DNA from: Bacteroidales bacterium UBA3143
Lineage (GTDB): Bacteria > Bacteroidota > Bacteroidia > Bacteroidales > Dysgonomonadaceae
Length of the DNA stretch: 63,865 bases
Assembly (NCBI GenBank): GCA_002364735.1
Contig: DEZB01000011.1
Span: 1 to 63,865 of the forward strand
Reading direction: 5' to 3'
The translations under genes and the position numbers were made by a program. How positions within the stretch are numbered: the stretch's first letter is position 1; every line of letters begins with the position of its first letter. Shown piece by piece: positions 1 to 9,246 of this stretch. Below the pieces are notes generated by a model, which ran no database searches, was not told the DNA's origin, and saw only the letters and a program-made list of their open reading frames with translations.

Positions 1-488
1 ATAGTTTTTAGAGGCCCCCATATGAGAAAACGTTTTTCAACGATTAACGTTCAAATTTTCACTCCAATATCTTGAAAATGGCTTTAGAGCTTATAAAGAT
101 CTAAAATCTGATGAGGATTAAATTTTTAATTACGGATTACGGATTACAAATTAGGAATTAATAATTAGGAATTAGAACATGATAAATTGTGCATCTATCG
201 TATATTTTCAGAATGGTTAAACACACTTTTCATTGTCAATTTCCTGCCCTCGTAGTCGAAGGATCAAATATTGCACTTACTTACTCCCCCTTTTGGGGGC
301 TGGGGGCGGCCCCTTTCGTTGTCAATTGTCAATTGTCAATTATTCCTCCATTCTCCCCCCGAGACGCGATAAATCGGCGTCTCTATTGCTGTTTACCACA
401 CCGCATACCACATATCCCACACCTCATACCTCACACCCCATACCCCACACCCCATACCTCACACCCCATTGTCAATTGTCAATTATTC
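1..488. repeat. Low-complexity intergenic mosaic
   Basis: No gene is supportable here. From about 120 to 180 the sequence is a chain of near repeats of the words attacgg and ttaggaatta. The word gtcaatt is repeated in tandem at about 320-340 and again at 470-485. From about 400 to 470 there are repeats of the type cacaccccatacc. A G/C-rich inverted stretch lies at 284-312. A palindrome (361-383) sits between them. A short open stretch at 26-121 without a start codon could be a gene remnant, but nothing supports function. Such word-like spacers look like decayed simple-sequence expansions downstream of the TonB-receptor gene. Confidence 0.6.
361..383. repeat. GAGACGC...GCGTCTC palindrome
   Basis: The arms GAGACGC (361-367) and GCGTCTC (377-383) are perfect complements, and with one bulged base the pairing continues through CGAT/ATCG. 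The same seven-base arms occur in the hairpin at 29418-29443. There is no T tract on either side here, so it looks more like a dispersed REP-type palindrome than a terminator for the receptor gene ending at 489. Confidence 0.45.
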
Positions 489-2534
489 TCAAAACCCCCA
501 ACTCAACCCCACATACCCATGCCGTGGCAATGCAGGATAATAATACCGTGGCTCGGCCGAGCCAAATGCTTTGGCATTTACAATAACCATGGAGGCATAA
601 TGCGAGTTGGTAACATTGTTTACACCTATATATAAGGTGAGAGAAGAATGTTTGAAAGCATCAAAACGATTTGATAATTTCAGATTGCTAACGAAATAAG
701 ACGATTCGGACAATGTGTTTGCATCATCTAACAGCTGTCTCCCAACTGATTGAAACTGTGCATCTATCATCATAGACTTGATGGGAGACCAATGAAAACT
801 AATCTGTGAGGAATAATTGGGAATGCCAGGCAATAGATTGCCATCGTAGTTATTGTCCTCGCTTGTAAAATCTACAAACTTATTCTTTGAAAATGTATAA
901 CTAAAATCTGAAGATAATTTGCCGGGGAAACTTCTATAAGAAAACCATTGATTGCGAACAGCTAACTCCACACCTCGATGGCTTGTTTTACCTGCATTTA
1001 TGCCTGTGAAGATATCTTCGGTCAATCGCTTTGTAACCAATAGATTGTTTAACGCTATAGCATAAAGGGTGCCATCTATTTCCATTTTTTTGTTGAACAA
1101 AAGCAAACGAGCCCCCAGTTCATATTGCCATCCCTCTTCGGGTTTTATGTCGGGATTGATGTTTCCTTCGGACAACAGTGTTTCTTCGGGCGATGGGAGT
1201 GAGAAACCATGTCCAACTGAGGCATAAAAAGCCAACTTGCGATGTGGCGCATAATTAACGCCAATGCGGGGAGAAAACATGGAAGGAAAATTCCGATTGC
1301 CCGACTTATCGCCATCTTCTTTAAATTGATCTGTGAGCTTATAGCTAATTTTATTGAATGCACCAGCCAGAGAAATATTTAAATTAGATGTTGGTTGATA
1401 ATACAATATGCTGAACAGGTTCAGGTGATTACGGTTTTCTCGGTTTTTATTGATCAAGATATCATCCTTTTCCATCAACCAATTGTACTTGTCCGTCATC
1501 CACTCAAAACCCACTATGAGATTTATCTTTTCAGTAGTATAGCTCAGTTTATTTCTAACTCCCCCACCCCGTGAGCCATCATCTAAGTCATTGAAAGGTC
1601 GCTTTTCGAAACTATCATTCCATTTCCCAAATAGCATCAATTTGTTTTGCCATTGGGTGTTTATTCTTTTACTGAATGAAACCCCTGCAACACCCTTCTG
1701 ATAACGTTTGTAGCCTCCAATCTCTTTCCAGTTTTGTGCAGCAGCTTCAGGGTTTGTGTCAAAGAGAGTGCGCCCCACCGAGCTTGGTATTCCTGCATTA
1801 AGGTAAGTGGTGTAGAAAAAATATTCGAGATCAAATAGTTTTAAGTCTGCATTACCTGCCACGAGGGCAGTACGTTTCTTCAAGTAGTTGTTTTCGCGAT
1901 AGCCATCGGAGTTGGTGGCTGACACATGGGCTTGCAGTGAAAAGTTATCGACCAGAATATTTTGAGCTACACTCGCTTTCAGCGTATTGAAAGCGCCGTA
2001 ATGTATTTGAGCATTAGTGCTTGTTTGGCTTTTTTCAGCAGTATACATATTAATGGTGCCCCCCAATCCAGAGCCATAGAGCGCAGAAGCAGGTCCTTTC
2101 ACTATCTCCAGTCGGTCAATCATTTGCAAATCAATATCCTCAGGGTTGGAAACTCCATCGGAAGATGTGATGGGAATATCGTTTAAATAAAACTTGATTC
2201 TATTGGTATTATAAGGTGTTCGGCTGCCCATACCGCGAATTACAATTCTACTCGTGGCATAAGTTCCACTTTGCATGGAAACGCCTGGCAAAGAGTTGAT
2301 GGTTGTAGCCATGGAGTTGGCATCCCAAGCCGAAATGGATTTGTCGGTTAGAACTGACAAACTACCCGGCACTCGATTTAATGTTCCTCTTGATTGATAG
2401 GCATTCACAATTACTTCAGTCAAGGGAATAACCGTGTCTATTTCAGAGACACGGTTATTGTTTTGAGCAATTAGACTTAAAGAACCACAAATTAATAAGA
2501 ATAATATCAATGAAGACTTAAAAGAATGATTCAT
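489..2534 (-). CDS. TonB-dependent outer membrane receptor
   Basis: 681-residue outer membrane receptor that would take up a ligand using TonB energy. A signal peptide (about residues 1-23, ending ..SLIAQ) is followed by a plug domain (about 45-165, with the typical VIRGMGSR and ...GPASALYGSGLGG segments) and a long beta-barrel ending in WGF, the usual aromatic C-terminus. There is no N-terminal carboxypeptidase-like domain and no SusD partner, so it resembles siderophore/vitamin-type rather than SusC-type receptors. I chose ATG at 2534 over the in-frame TTG at 2540 because a GAGGAG Shine-Dalgarno lies six bases upstream. It begins 14 bases after the PQQ-dehydrogenase stop, so the two are one operon. 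That pairing suggests the ligand could be PQQ or a sugar; this is inference. Confidence 0.9.
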   Translation of the reverse strand: MNHSFKSSLILFLLICGSLSLIAQNNNRVSEIDTVIPLTEVIVNAYQSRGTLNRVPGSLSVLTDKSISAWDANSMATTINSLPGVSMQSGTYATSRIVIRGMGSRTPYNTNRIKFYLNDIPITSSDGVSNPEDIDLQMIDRLEIVKGPASALYGSGLGGTINMYTAEKSQTSTNAQIHYGAFNTLKASVAQNILVDNFSLQAHVSATNSDGYRENNYLKKRTALVAGNADLKLFDLEYFFYTTYLNAGIPSSVGRTLFDTNPEAAAQNWKEIGGYKRYQKGVAGVSFSKRINTQWQNKLMLFGKWNDSFEKRPFNDLDDGSRGGGVRNKLSYTTEKINLIVGFEWMTDKYNWLMEKDDILINKNRENRNHLNLFSILYYQPTSNLNISLAGAFNKISYKLTDQFKEDGDKSGNRNFPSMFSPRIGVNYAPHRKLAFYASVGHGFSLPSPEETLLSEGNINPDIKPEEGWQYELGARLLLFNKKMEIDGTLYAIALNNLLVTKRLTEDIFTGINAGKTSHRGVELAVRNQWFSYRSFPGKLSSDFSYTFSKNKFVDFTSEDNNYDGNLLPGIPNYSSQISFHWSPIKSMMIDAQFQSVGRQLLDDANTLSESSYFVSNLKLSNRFDAFKHSSLTLYIGVNNVTNSHYASMVIVNAKAFGSAEPRYYYPALPRHGYVGLSWGF

Positions 2535-2548
2535 AATCAACTCCTCAT

Positions 2549-3967
2549 TTATTCTACGGGTACAAGTCTAACAATTCTACCTGGCTGTTCAAGCCCAATA
2601 TAAACCAGACCTTCTGGACTCATCACAACGTTTCTAACCCTTCCTATACCGTCAACCAGTTTCTCTGTATGCACAACTTTTTGATTCTCAACGACCACTC
2701 TTTCAACATAATCGAAACTAAGCGAGCCAACCAGAATATTGTTTTCCCAATTTGGGAATCTATCACCTGTCACAAATGTCATGCCACAAGGTGCAATAGA
2801 TGGAGTCCATTGCATAACGGGTTGTTCCATGCCCTCTTTGTGGGTTAGCTCGGTAAGGGTAGTTCCATCGTAGTTGATGCCATAAGATATAACGGGCCAA
2901 CCATAGTTCACACCTGGTTTAATCAAGTTTAGCTCGTCTCCTCCTTTAGGTCCATGCTCGGTTTCCCACAAATCGCCCGTTGCAGGATGAAATGCATTGC
3001 CTTGCGGATTTCTATTGCCATAGCAATAAATGGATTTAATGGCTCCTGGTGTGTCCACAAAAGGATTGTCTGCGGGTATTCTACCATCATCGTGTATGCG
3101 ATGAATCTTTCCGTTGGAGTTGTCCAGTTTTTGAGGGAAATCGAAGTGTTGACCTCGCTCTCCTATACCGAAATATAAATATCCTTTGCCATCGAAAGCC
3201 AACTTGCAGCCAAAGTGATGCCCCCTGTCAGTGTCGGGCGTTCCTTTGTAGAGCACCTCTTGATCAACAAGTGTACGGCCTTTCAATCTGGCTCTCATTA
3301 CGGCAGTATTGCCAATTCTTTTATCACTATCAGTATTTAGTGCTGAATAAGACATATATATCCAACCATTCTTGTCATAGTCGGGATGAAGTGCCAGATC
3401 CATCAATCCACCTTGCCCAAATGCCATTATAGGAGGCAAGCCTTCAATAGGTGCTGATAGTTCTCCATTTGAAAATGTGTGCAAAGTGCCACTTCTTTCC
3501 GAGATCAACAGATCTCCATTGGGAAGAAAAGCAAGTCCCCAAGGCACTTCCAGTCCCAAAACTACAGTGTCCATAACAAAGCGATGAACCTCAGAATTAA
3601 TGACTTGATCGGCGTGCACAGCTGGCATTAATGATTCTCTATCATCGGGAATGCCCTTTTTAACATACTGTGCTAAAGCTTTAATTTCTGAATCAGAAAA
3701 TGTTTTATTAAATGCTGGCATACCAATTTCTATGATACCATCTTTTATGCTTTTTTCAGCCGAAGCAGTTCCCTTCTCGTCCATCCATACTTTGTCAACA
3801 AATTTCTCTAAATTATCGCCATGACATCCAGCACAAAAGTTTCTATAGTTTTCGGCAGGTAGTCTTTCAGATTTGTTTTGAGCAGAGGTGTTGCACATCA
3901 CAAGCCCCAATAAAAGTAAAAAAGGAGCAATGGCACCAAATAAGAGTTTAGATTTTACAGTTTTCAT
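2549..3967 (-). CDS. Cytochrome c / PQQ-dependent sugar dehydrogenase fusion
   Basis: 472-residue predicted periplasmic quinoprotein. A signal peptide (1-30) precedes a small class I cytochrome c domain with haem motif CAGCH (45-49) and a likely axial Met83. A beta-propeller of the soluble aldose-sugar / glucose (sorbosone) dehydrogenase family follows (about 130-472). It carries a GHHFG segment (His250/251, candidate catalytic base) and GNRNPQG (Arg319), which match the quinone-binding region of that family. It would oxidise a sugar aldehyde or lactol and pass electrons through its own haem. The open frame extends to 4132, but ATG 3967 directly precedes the signal peptide. A TAnnTTTG box lies at 3996-4003. 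It is the first gene of an operon with the TonB receptor. Confidence 0.88.
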   Translation of the reverse strand: MKTVKSKLLFGAIAPFLLLLGLVMCNTSAQNKSERLPAENYRNFCAGCHGDNLEKFVDKVWMDEKGTASAEKSIKDGIIEIGMPAFNKTFSDSEIKALAQYVKKGIPDDRESLMPAVHADQVINSEVHRFVMDTVVLGLEVPWGLAFLPNGDLLISERSGTLHTFSNGELSAPIEGLPPIMAFGQGGLMDLALHPDYDKNGWIYMSYSALNTDSDKRIGNTAVMRARLKGRTLVDQEVLYKGTPDTDRGHHFGCKLAFDGKGYLYFGIGERGQHFDFPQKLDNSNGKIHRIHDDGRIPADNPFVDTPGAIKSIYCYGNRNPQGNAFHPATGDLWETEHGPKGGDELNLIKPGVNYGWPVISYGINYDGTTLTELTHKEGMEQPVMQWTPSIAPCGMTFVTGDRFPNWENNILVGSLSFDYVERVVVENQKVVHTEKLVDGIGRVRNVVMSPEGLVYIGLEQPGRIVRLVPVE

Positions 3968-4413
3968 AATGGAAGTGTTTTTTAAGTGTTCTGCACAAAT
4001 ATAAGCATAGAACTTTAGATACTGATTAAATAGAGAAGCTTTTAACACAACAATTTGCAATAAAAAAATAGAAGAGACAATTGTTAAAATAGAACAGAAG
4101 TAAAACATTGTTGATTTGTAAGCAAGAAACATCTATTTTTTTTAAAAACTTCCACCTCTTGGACAAATGATTACTTTATTGGCATACTACTTACTATTTG
4201 GTAGTGTTTTGCTCAAGATAATGAACTTTTAATTTTTACCGGCTCCCTTTTTTATATAGTTATTTTTAAAAGAATTATTAAGACGCATCCATTCATTTGT
4301 AATTTAAGAACTAAACTACTGTTTGAGTGTTATAAAAAACGCAGACTTATTTTACAATCATTCTAAATAGTAAAAATACAATTTTGATAACTTCAACTTA
4401 AAAGATTACATAA
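3968..4413. other. Divergent intergenic region
   Basis: 446 bases between the minus-strand dehydrogenase and the plus-strand E1 alpha gene. The sequence is AT-rich with no convincing small gene. The only recognisable signal is a minus-strand TATATTTG box at 3996-4003. I see no clear plus-strand TAnnTTTG box for the dehydrogenase-complex operon and no stable hairpin. Confidence 0.5.
3996..4003 (-). promoter_or_regulatory. Candidate -7 box for PQQ dehydrogenase operon
   Basis: The minus strand reads TATATTTG, matching the Bacteroidota -7 consensus TAnnTTTG, about 29 bases before the chosen ATG. No TTTG is seen at the expected -33 position, so support is partial. Confidence 0.4.
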
Positions 4414-5508
4414 ATGATTTTTAAAGAATTCAATCCATTAGATGATAAAATGCTCCAGATTATCGATAATGAGGGCAAGGTTGTTAACCCTGAATTAATG
4501 CCCGACTTAGACGATGAGACAGTAATTAAAGCATATAAAGAGATGCTTTTTGAGCGTGTTGCCGATGAGATGGCAGTTTCCTATCAACGTCAAGGGCGAA
4601 TGTACACATTTCCACCCAATCAGGGACAAGAAGCAATACACATTGCAGCTGGCATGAACATGAAAGAAAATGACTGGCTTGTTCCTGCTTTTCGTGAAAT
4701 GGGAGTGATGCTTTCGAGAGGCGTAACAATGAAAGAAATCTTCTTGTATTACAATGGTAATGAACAAGGAAGTAATTTTAGTGACCCACGGGCTAAACAT
4801 GTATTGCCAATCGCTATATCCATTGGAACACAGTATCAACATGCAGCAGGCATTGGATACTCTATAAAATATCAGGGATTGGATGAGGTAGTATTTCCGT
4901 TTATTGGTGATGGAGGAACGTCTACTGGCGACTTCTATGAGGCCTTGAACTTCGCTACTGTTTGGGATGCACCCGTTGTTTTCACAGTGCAAAACAATCA
5001 ATATGCTATTTCGGTTCCTGTTGCTAAGCAAACCAAATCAATGAACTTGGCAGTGAAATCTGTTGCTGCTGGCTTGCCAGGCATCAAAGTAGATGGAAAC
5101 GATTTCTTTGCAATGTACTTAGCATATAAACAAGCGCGTGAACATGCAAGTTCGGGTAAAGGTCCGGTGTTAATTGAAGCTTTAACCTACAGAAGAGGTG
5201 CACACACAACTTCTGACGATCCCACTAAATATAGAACCAAAGAGGAAGAAGAAAAATGGGGATTGGCTGATCCATTAATCAGATTAAAGAAATACATGGA
5301 CGCTAAAGGAATCTGGAAAGAAGATGAAGAAAAGCTTATTGCAGAGAAGAAAAAAGATGTTGATAAGCAGTTCTTGGAAGCAGAAAACTTTACACCATAT
5401 CCTTTAAGTGATGTATTTGACTTCATGTATGTGGATATGCCCGAAGACCTAAAAAGACAAAAAGCAGAATACGAAGAATTTTTAAACTGGAAGGAGAATA
5501 GAAAATGA
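4414..5508 (+). CDS. pdhA: 2-oxo acid dehydrogenase E1 component, alpha subunit
   Basis: 364-residue thiamine-diphosphate enzyme subunit that decarboxylates a 2-oxo acid (probably pyruvate, possibly branched-chain acids) and reductively acylates lipoyl-E2. The ThDP motif begins at GDG (165-167) and ends at NN (194-195), the standard GDG-(n~26)-NN arrangement. The N-terminal GQEA segment fits the active-site region of heterotetrameric E1. Length is normal for the family. The gene overlaps the E1 beta start by four bases (ATGA), indicating translational coupling. Substrate cannot be fixed from sequence; the similarity to PdhA and to branched-chain E1 alpha is mixed. Confidence 0.9.
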   Translation: MIFKEFNPLDDKMLQIIDNEGKVVNPELMPDLDDETVIKAYKEMLFERVADEMAVSYQRQGRMYTFPPNQGQEAIHIAAGMNMKENDWLVPAFREMGVMLSRGVTMKEIFLYYNGNEQGSNFSDPRAKHVLPIAISIGTQYQHAAGIGYSIKYQGLDEVVFPFIGDGGTSTGDFYEALNFATVWDAPVVFTVQNNQYAISVPVAKQTKSMNLAVKSVAAGLPGIKVDGNDFFAMYLAYKQAREHASSGKGPVLIEALTYRRGAHTTSDDPTKYRTKEEEEKWGLADPLIRLKKYMDAKGIWKEDEEKLIAEKKKDVDKQFLEAENFTPYPLSDVFDFMYVDMPEDLKRQKAEYEEFLNWKENRK

Positions 5509-6482
5509 GTGTAATGACATTAGTAAAAGCTATTAATAATGCGTTGGACATTAAATTAGCGGACGACAAATCTGTCGTTGTATATGGGGAAGATGTTGGT
5601 GTTGAAGGCGGTGTCTTTAGGGTGACCGAAGGACTGCAAGTAAAACATGGAGTAGAAAGGGTCTTCGACACGCCTATAGCAGAATCAGCAATTGTTGGAA
5701 CTGGATTAGGAATGGCATTATCTGGATTGCGTCCAGTGGTGGAAATGCAATTTGATGGATTCTCTTATCCCGCACTCAATCAAGTAATATCAAACGTGTC
5801 TCGCATGTATAATCGCTCTCGGGGTAGATTTAAAGCTCCCATGGTGATCCGTTTTCCTTATGGTGGGGGTATTAATGCTTTAGAGCATCACTCCGAAAGT
5901 CCTGAAGCAATATACTCACACATACCTGGATTAAAAGTTGTTGTTCCTTCCACTCCTCATGATGCAAAAGGTCTGCTCATTGCAGCCATCGAAAGTGACG
6001 ATCCCGTTATCTTCATGGAGCCTAAACGAATCTATCGCGCCGTGAAACAAGAGGTAAGTGACGAAAAGTTTAGCATTCCGCTTGGAAAAGCGAAAGTATT
6101 AAATGAAGGAACTGATGTTACTGTTGTAGCATTTGGAGCCATGATACGCGAATGCCAAAGGGCAATGGTGATGACAAAAGAAGCAGGCATATCTGTAGAG
6201 TTAATAGATTTAAGAACTATTTATCCAATAGATAAGGAGACGGTGCTCAATTCTATTAAGAAGACAGGTCGCTTGGTTGTTGTTGCCGAAGCAACCGAAT
6301 CATTTAGTGTGGGCTCAGAGTTGATCGCTATTGCGAACGAGGGAGCTTTTTTACACTTAGAGGCACCTCCGCGCCGCGTGATGGGTTTTGATACGATAGT
6401 ACCCTTAGCACAAGGTGAAAAGCATTATATGATTACACCCGATAAGATATTCTACGAAATAGAGAAAACAGTCAAATTCTAA
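5505..6482 (+). CDS. pdhB: 2-oxo acid dehydrogenase E1 component, beta subunit
   Basis: 325-residue transketolase-like E1 beta subunit that completes the ThDP site with E1 alpha. Visible family features are YGEDVGVEGGVFRVTEGL near residue 30, RVFDTPIAESAIVGTGLGMA (about 50-70), RFPYGGG and HHSESPEA in the middle, and a C-terminal transketolase_C domain (about 200-320). It overlaps the E1 alpha gene by four bases and is followed 11 bases later by E2. The domain content is complete. Confidence 0.92.
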   Translation: MSVMTLVKAINNALDIKLADDKSVVVYGEDVGVEGGVFRVTEGLQVKHGVERVFDTPIAESAIVGTGLGMALSGLRPVVEMQFDGFSYPALNQVISNVSRMYNRSRGRFKAPMVIRFPYGGGINALEHHSESPEAIYSHIPGLKVVVPSTPHDAKGLLIAAIESDDPVIFMEPKRIYRAVKQEVSDEKFSIPLGKAKVLNEGTDVTVVAFGAMIRECQRAMVMTKEAGISVELIDLRTIYPIDKETVLNSIKKTGRLVVVAEATESFSVGSELIAIANEGAFLHLEAPPRRVMGFDTIVPLAQGEKHYMITPDKIFYEIEKTVKF

Positions 6483-6493
6483 AATCAAATAAA

Positions 6494-7801
6494 ATGAGAT
6501 ATATATTTAATTTTCCCGATATAGGTGAGGGTCTTGAAGAAGGTACCATTCTTGAATGGTATGTTAAGAAAGGACAGCAAGTAAAAACTGGAGATAATCT
6601 GGTGCAAATGGAAACCGATAAAGTGGTGGCAGACATTCCCTCTCCCAGAGATGGAACCATTGTAGCTTTGTTTGGTGAAGTGGGTGAAATAGCTATCGTT
6701 GGAGAACCATTGGTTGAAATAGAAATTGAAGGTGTACATGGTGAAGAAGCTCAGAAAGAGGCTAAAAAAGAAGTTGAAGATGAGTTTGCACCCGAAACAG
6801 AAGAAGACCAAGATGTAGAAGAAGAGGAAGCTGCTGGAGTGGTTGGCACAATGGAAACTGCAGGCAAAAGTGCTGTGTTAGCGGCCAGTGATGAAGGAGC
6901 GGATGAGAAGCCTGAGAAGGAAAAGAAAGCAACCCGCAAAGCATTGGCAACTCCAATGGCCAGAGCCATGGCTAAGGATAAAGACATAGATATTAATGAA
7001 GTAAAAGGAACTGGTCCTTCGGGAAGGGTTACTAAAGAAGATATTGAAAACTACAAACCTGCAAAAAAAGGCGCACCCAAGAAACAAGAAGTTGCAAGTG
7101 GCGATGAAGTTACTTATGAACCACTTACTCAAATAAGAAAGGCTATTTCTAAAAACATGATCAACTCTAAACATAGCGCAGCTCACATGACTGTGTTTGA
7201 AGAGGTTGAAATATCAGAATTGATAAATGTTAGAAGTAGATACAAAGACATATTTGCTAATAAAGATGTCAAATTGACCTATTTGCCTTTCATTGTAAAA
7301 GCTGTTGTTCACGCATTGAAACATCACCGTCAAATAAATTCTCAAATGGATTTAGAGAACGACCGCATGATTTTCAATAATCGTTACAATATTGGTATAG
7401 CTGTTGATACTCCTGAAGGTCTTGTTGTGCCAGTTATCAAAGATGCAGATCAACTGAGCATTATGGAGATAGCACGACAAATATCAGAATTGGCTGAAAA
7501 AGCAAACAGTCGCAAACTTAGCATGAATGACATGAAGGGTGGCACTTTCACCATAACCAATTATGGTTCTATTGGAGGAATTTTTGCCACACCTGTTATC
7601 AACTATCCTGAAGCAGGAATTTTAGGAGTTGGTCGTATTGTTAAGAAACCCGTTGTAAAAGGCGATGCTATTGTTCCTGGAAGTATGCTGGCTCTATCTC
7701 TATCAGTAGATCATCGTATTGTTGACGGTGCAGAAGCTTCACGCTTTATAAATAAAATTATGGAATACCTTTCTGATCCCATTGCATTGTTAATGGAATA
7801 A
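6494..7801 (+). CDS. pdhC: 2-oxo acid dehydrogenase E2, dihydrolipoyl acyltransferase
   Basis: 435-residue E2 core protein. It has one N-terminal lipoyl domain (about 1-78) with the lipoylated lysine in METDKVV (Lys43), then an acidic linker (about 82-150), a peripheral-subunit-binding domain (about 150-190, ATPMARAMAKDKDI...GPSGRVTKEDI) that would hold E1/E3, and the catalytic acyltransferase domain (about 205-435) with active-site DHRIVDG (His407). It needs lipoylation, which fits the lipoate-protein ligase gene 1.8 kb downstream. An intrinsic terminator follows immediately, before the E3 gene. Confidence 0.93.
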   Translation: MRYIFNFPDIGEGLEEGTILEWYVKKGQQVKTGDNLVQMETDKVVADIPSPRDGTIVALFGEVGEIAIVGEPLVEIEIEGVHGEEAQKEAKKEVEDEFAPETEEDQDVEEEEAAGVVGTMETAGKSAVLAASDEGADEKPEKEKKATRKALATPMARAMAKDKDIDINEVKGTGPSGRVTKEDIENYKPAKKGAPKKQEVASGDEVTYEPLTQIRKAISKNMINSKHSAAHMTVFEEVEISELINVRSRYKDIFANKDVKLTYLPFIVKAVVHALKHHRQINSQMDLENDRMIFNNRYNIGIAVDTPEGLVVPVIKDADQLSIMEIARQISELAEKANSRKLSMNDMKGGTFTITNYGSIGGIFATPVINYPEAGILGVGRIVKKPVVKGDAIVPGSMLALSLSVDHRIVDGAEASRFINKIMEYLSDPIALLME

Positions 7802-7811
7802 CACGCGCTTT

Positions 7812-7852
7812 CTATCCCTTACCTAAATAAAGTAAGGGGTAGAATTTTTTTT
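7812..7852 (+). terminator. Intrinsic terminator between E2 and E3
   Basis: An 11-base stem, CTATCCCTTAC (7812-7822) with GTAAGGGGTAG (7832-7842, one G-U pair), is followed by an eight-T tract at 7845-7852. It lies inside the apparent dehydrogenase-complex operon and would reduce read-through into the E3 gene. Confidence 0.75.
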
Positions 7853-7875
7853 AAAACTTCAGAACAGAATAATTA

Positions 7876-9246
7876 ATGAACTCACAAGAAATAAATAACA
7901 TGGATTACGATCTTATTATAATAGGTGCCGGACCTGCTGGCTATGTTGCCGCAATCAGAGCTGGCCAGTTGGGCCTTAAAACTGCTATTGTAGAAAAACA
8001 ATACATTGGCGGTATGTGCCTTAATTGGGGATGCATTCCTTCAAAATCAATTTTGGAAAGTGCTAAAGTGTATGATAAAACTAAAAATCTATCTGATTTT
8101 GGAATAGATGGAGTTGATTGGGATAATGTATCTTTCAATTGGCAAACAGTTAAAGAGAGAACCGAAAAAATCACAAAGAAGCTAACTGCTGGAGTGAGCT
8201 ATTTATTGAAAAAGAATGGCATAGAAGTTATCAATGGCACTGCTAAAATTGGTTCAGATAAAAGTGTGTATGTTGACGGTAAAAAAATAACTGCCGACAA
8301 TATTATCGTTGCTACTGGATCTAAACCTAAAAAGCTGGACGATAAACTTGAAGATGCTCCAAAAGTGGAAATGGAACATCTTTTCGATCTGACTGAAATC
8401 CCAGACAAAATAGTTGTCGTGGGCAATCATGTTTCGGCTGTTGAAATTGCACAATTCTTCAAACTAATTGACAAGGAAGTTACTCTTGTAGCTAATAGTG
8501 AATACTTTTTGCACGGCATTGACCCATACCTCATCAATTATATCACCAAAAACATTGCTTCAAATGGAATTGAGCTAATTTCTGAGGGTTATCCCACAAA
8601 ATATGCTGAAGGAAAACTTACAGTGGGCGATAAGAAAATAGAATGCGACTTGGTGGTTAACTGTAGTTCACGTAAAGCTGTGATACCTGAAAGTGAAACT
8701 CCATTAGAATTAACTGAGCGTGGATTTATTAAAACAGACAACGACTTTAAAACAAAAATACCTGGAGTATATGTGATTGGTGATGCAGCCGGTAAGAGTT
8801 TTGTTGCTCACATGGCTTCAGCGCAAGGCATACACGTTGTTAACGCTATAAAAGGCGTAAAAGCAAGCTTCGATTACTCTACTTATCCTATAAATATGTA
8901 TACCAGTCCAGAGACTTCTCAAATTGGTATGACCGAAGATATGATTAAGAAAGAGGGTTACGATTATAAAGTAAATGAATTCCCATTGTCTGCCAATGGT
9001 AAAGCAATGATAGAAGGTAACACAGAAGGATTTATCCGAATGCTTTCGGACAAGAAATATGGTCAAGTGCTTGGTGTTCAAATTGTAGGAAAACACGCTA
9101 CGGATATGATCGCCGAGGCTGGTGCATACCTTAAGGTAGAGGGCACTGTTTACGACGTTGCAAATACAATACATGCACATCCTACAGTTTCTGAAATATA
9201 CTTTGAAGTTGGTTTTGATGCGTTTGATAAAGCAATTCATAAATAA
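7876..9246 (+). CDS. lpdA: Dihydrolipoyl dehydrogenase (E3)
   Basis: 456-residue FAD disulfide oxidoreductase that reoxidises dihydrolipoyl-E2 with NAD+. It has the FAD dinucleotide-binding GAGPAG (18-22 region), redox-active disulfide Cys48/Cys53 in CLNWGC, a second (NAD) nucleotide-binding region around VVVGNHVSAVE (about 180), the IGDAAG FAD segment (about 300) and the C-terminal catalytic pair HPTVSE (His435/Glu440). The GNHVSA loop is somewhat unlike the usual GGGxIG. ATG 7876 and ATG 7900 are both possible starts. E3 follows a terminator, so part of its transcription may be independent. Confidence 0.93.
   Translation: MNSQEINNMDYDLIIIGAGPAGYVAAIRAGQLGLKTAIVEKQYIGGMCLNWGCIPSKSILESAKVYDKTKNLSDFGIDGVDWDNVSFNWQTVKERTEKITKKLTAGVSYLLKKNGIEVINGTAKIGSDKSVYVDGKKITADNIIVATGSKPKKLDDKLEDAPKVEMEHLFDLTEIPDKIVVVGNHVSAVEIAQFFKLIDKEVTLVANSEYFLHGIDPYLINYITKNIASNGIELISEGYPTKYAEGKLTVGDKKIECDLVVNCSSRKAVIPESETPLELTERGFIKTDNDFKTKIPGVYVIGDAAGKSFVAHMASAQGIHVVNAIKGVKASFDYSTYPINMYTSPETSQIGMTEDMIKKEGYDYKVNEFPLSANGKAMIEGNTEGFIRMLSDKKYGQVLGVQIVGKHATDMIAEAGAYLKVEGTVYDVANTIHAHPTVSEIYFEVGFDAFDKAIHK

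Noticed and set aside
189..635. Plus-strand open frame of 148 codons
   Set aside because: It runs through low-complexity Pro/His/Thr repeats and into the antisense of the TonB-receptor gene; no coding character.
3968..4132. N-terminal extension of the PQQ dehydrogenase
   Set aside because: The upstream codons would place hydrophobic sequence before an already complete signal peptide, and a -7 box lies within them.
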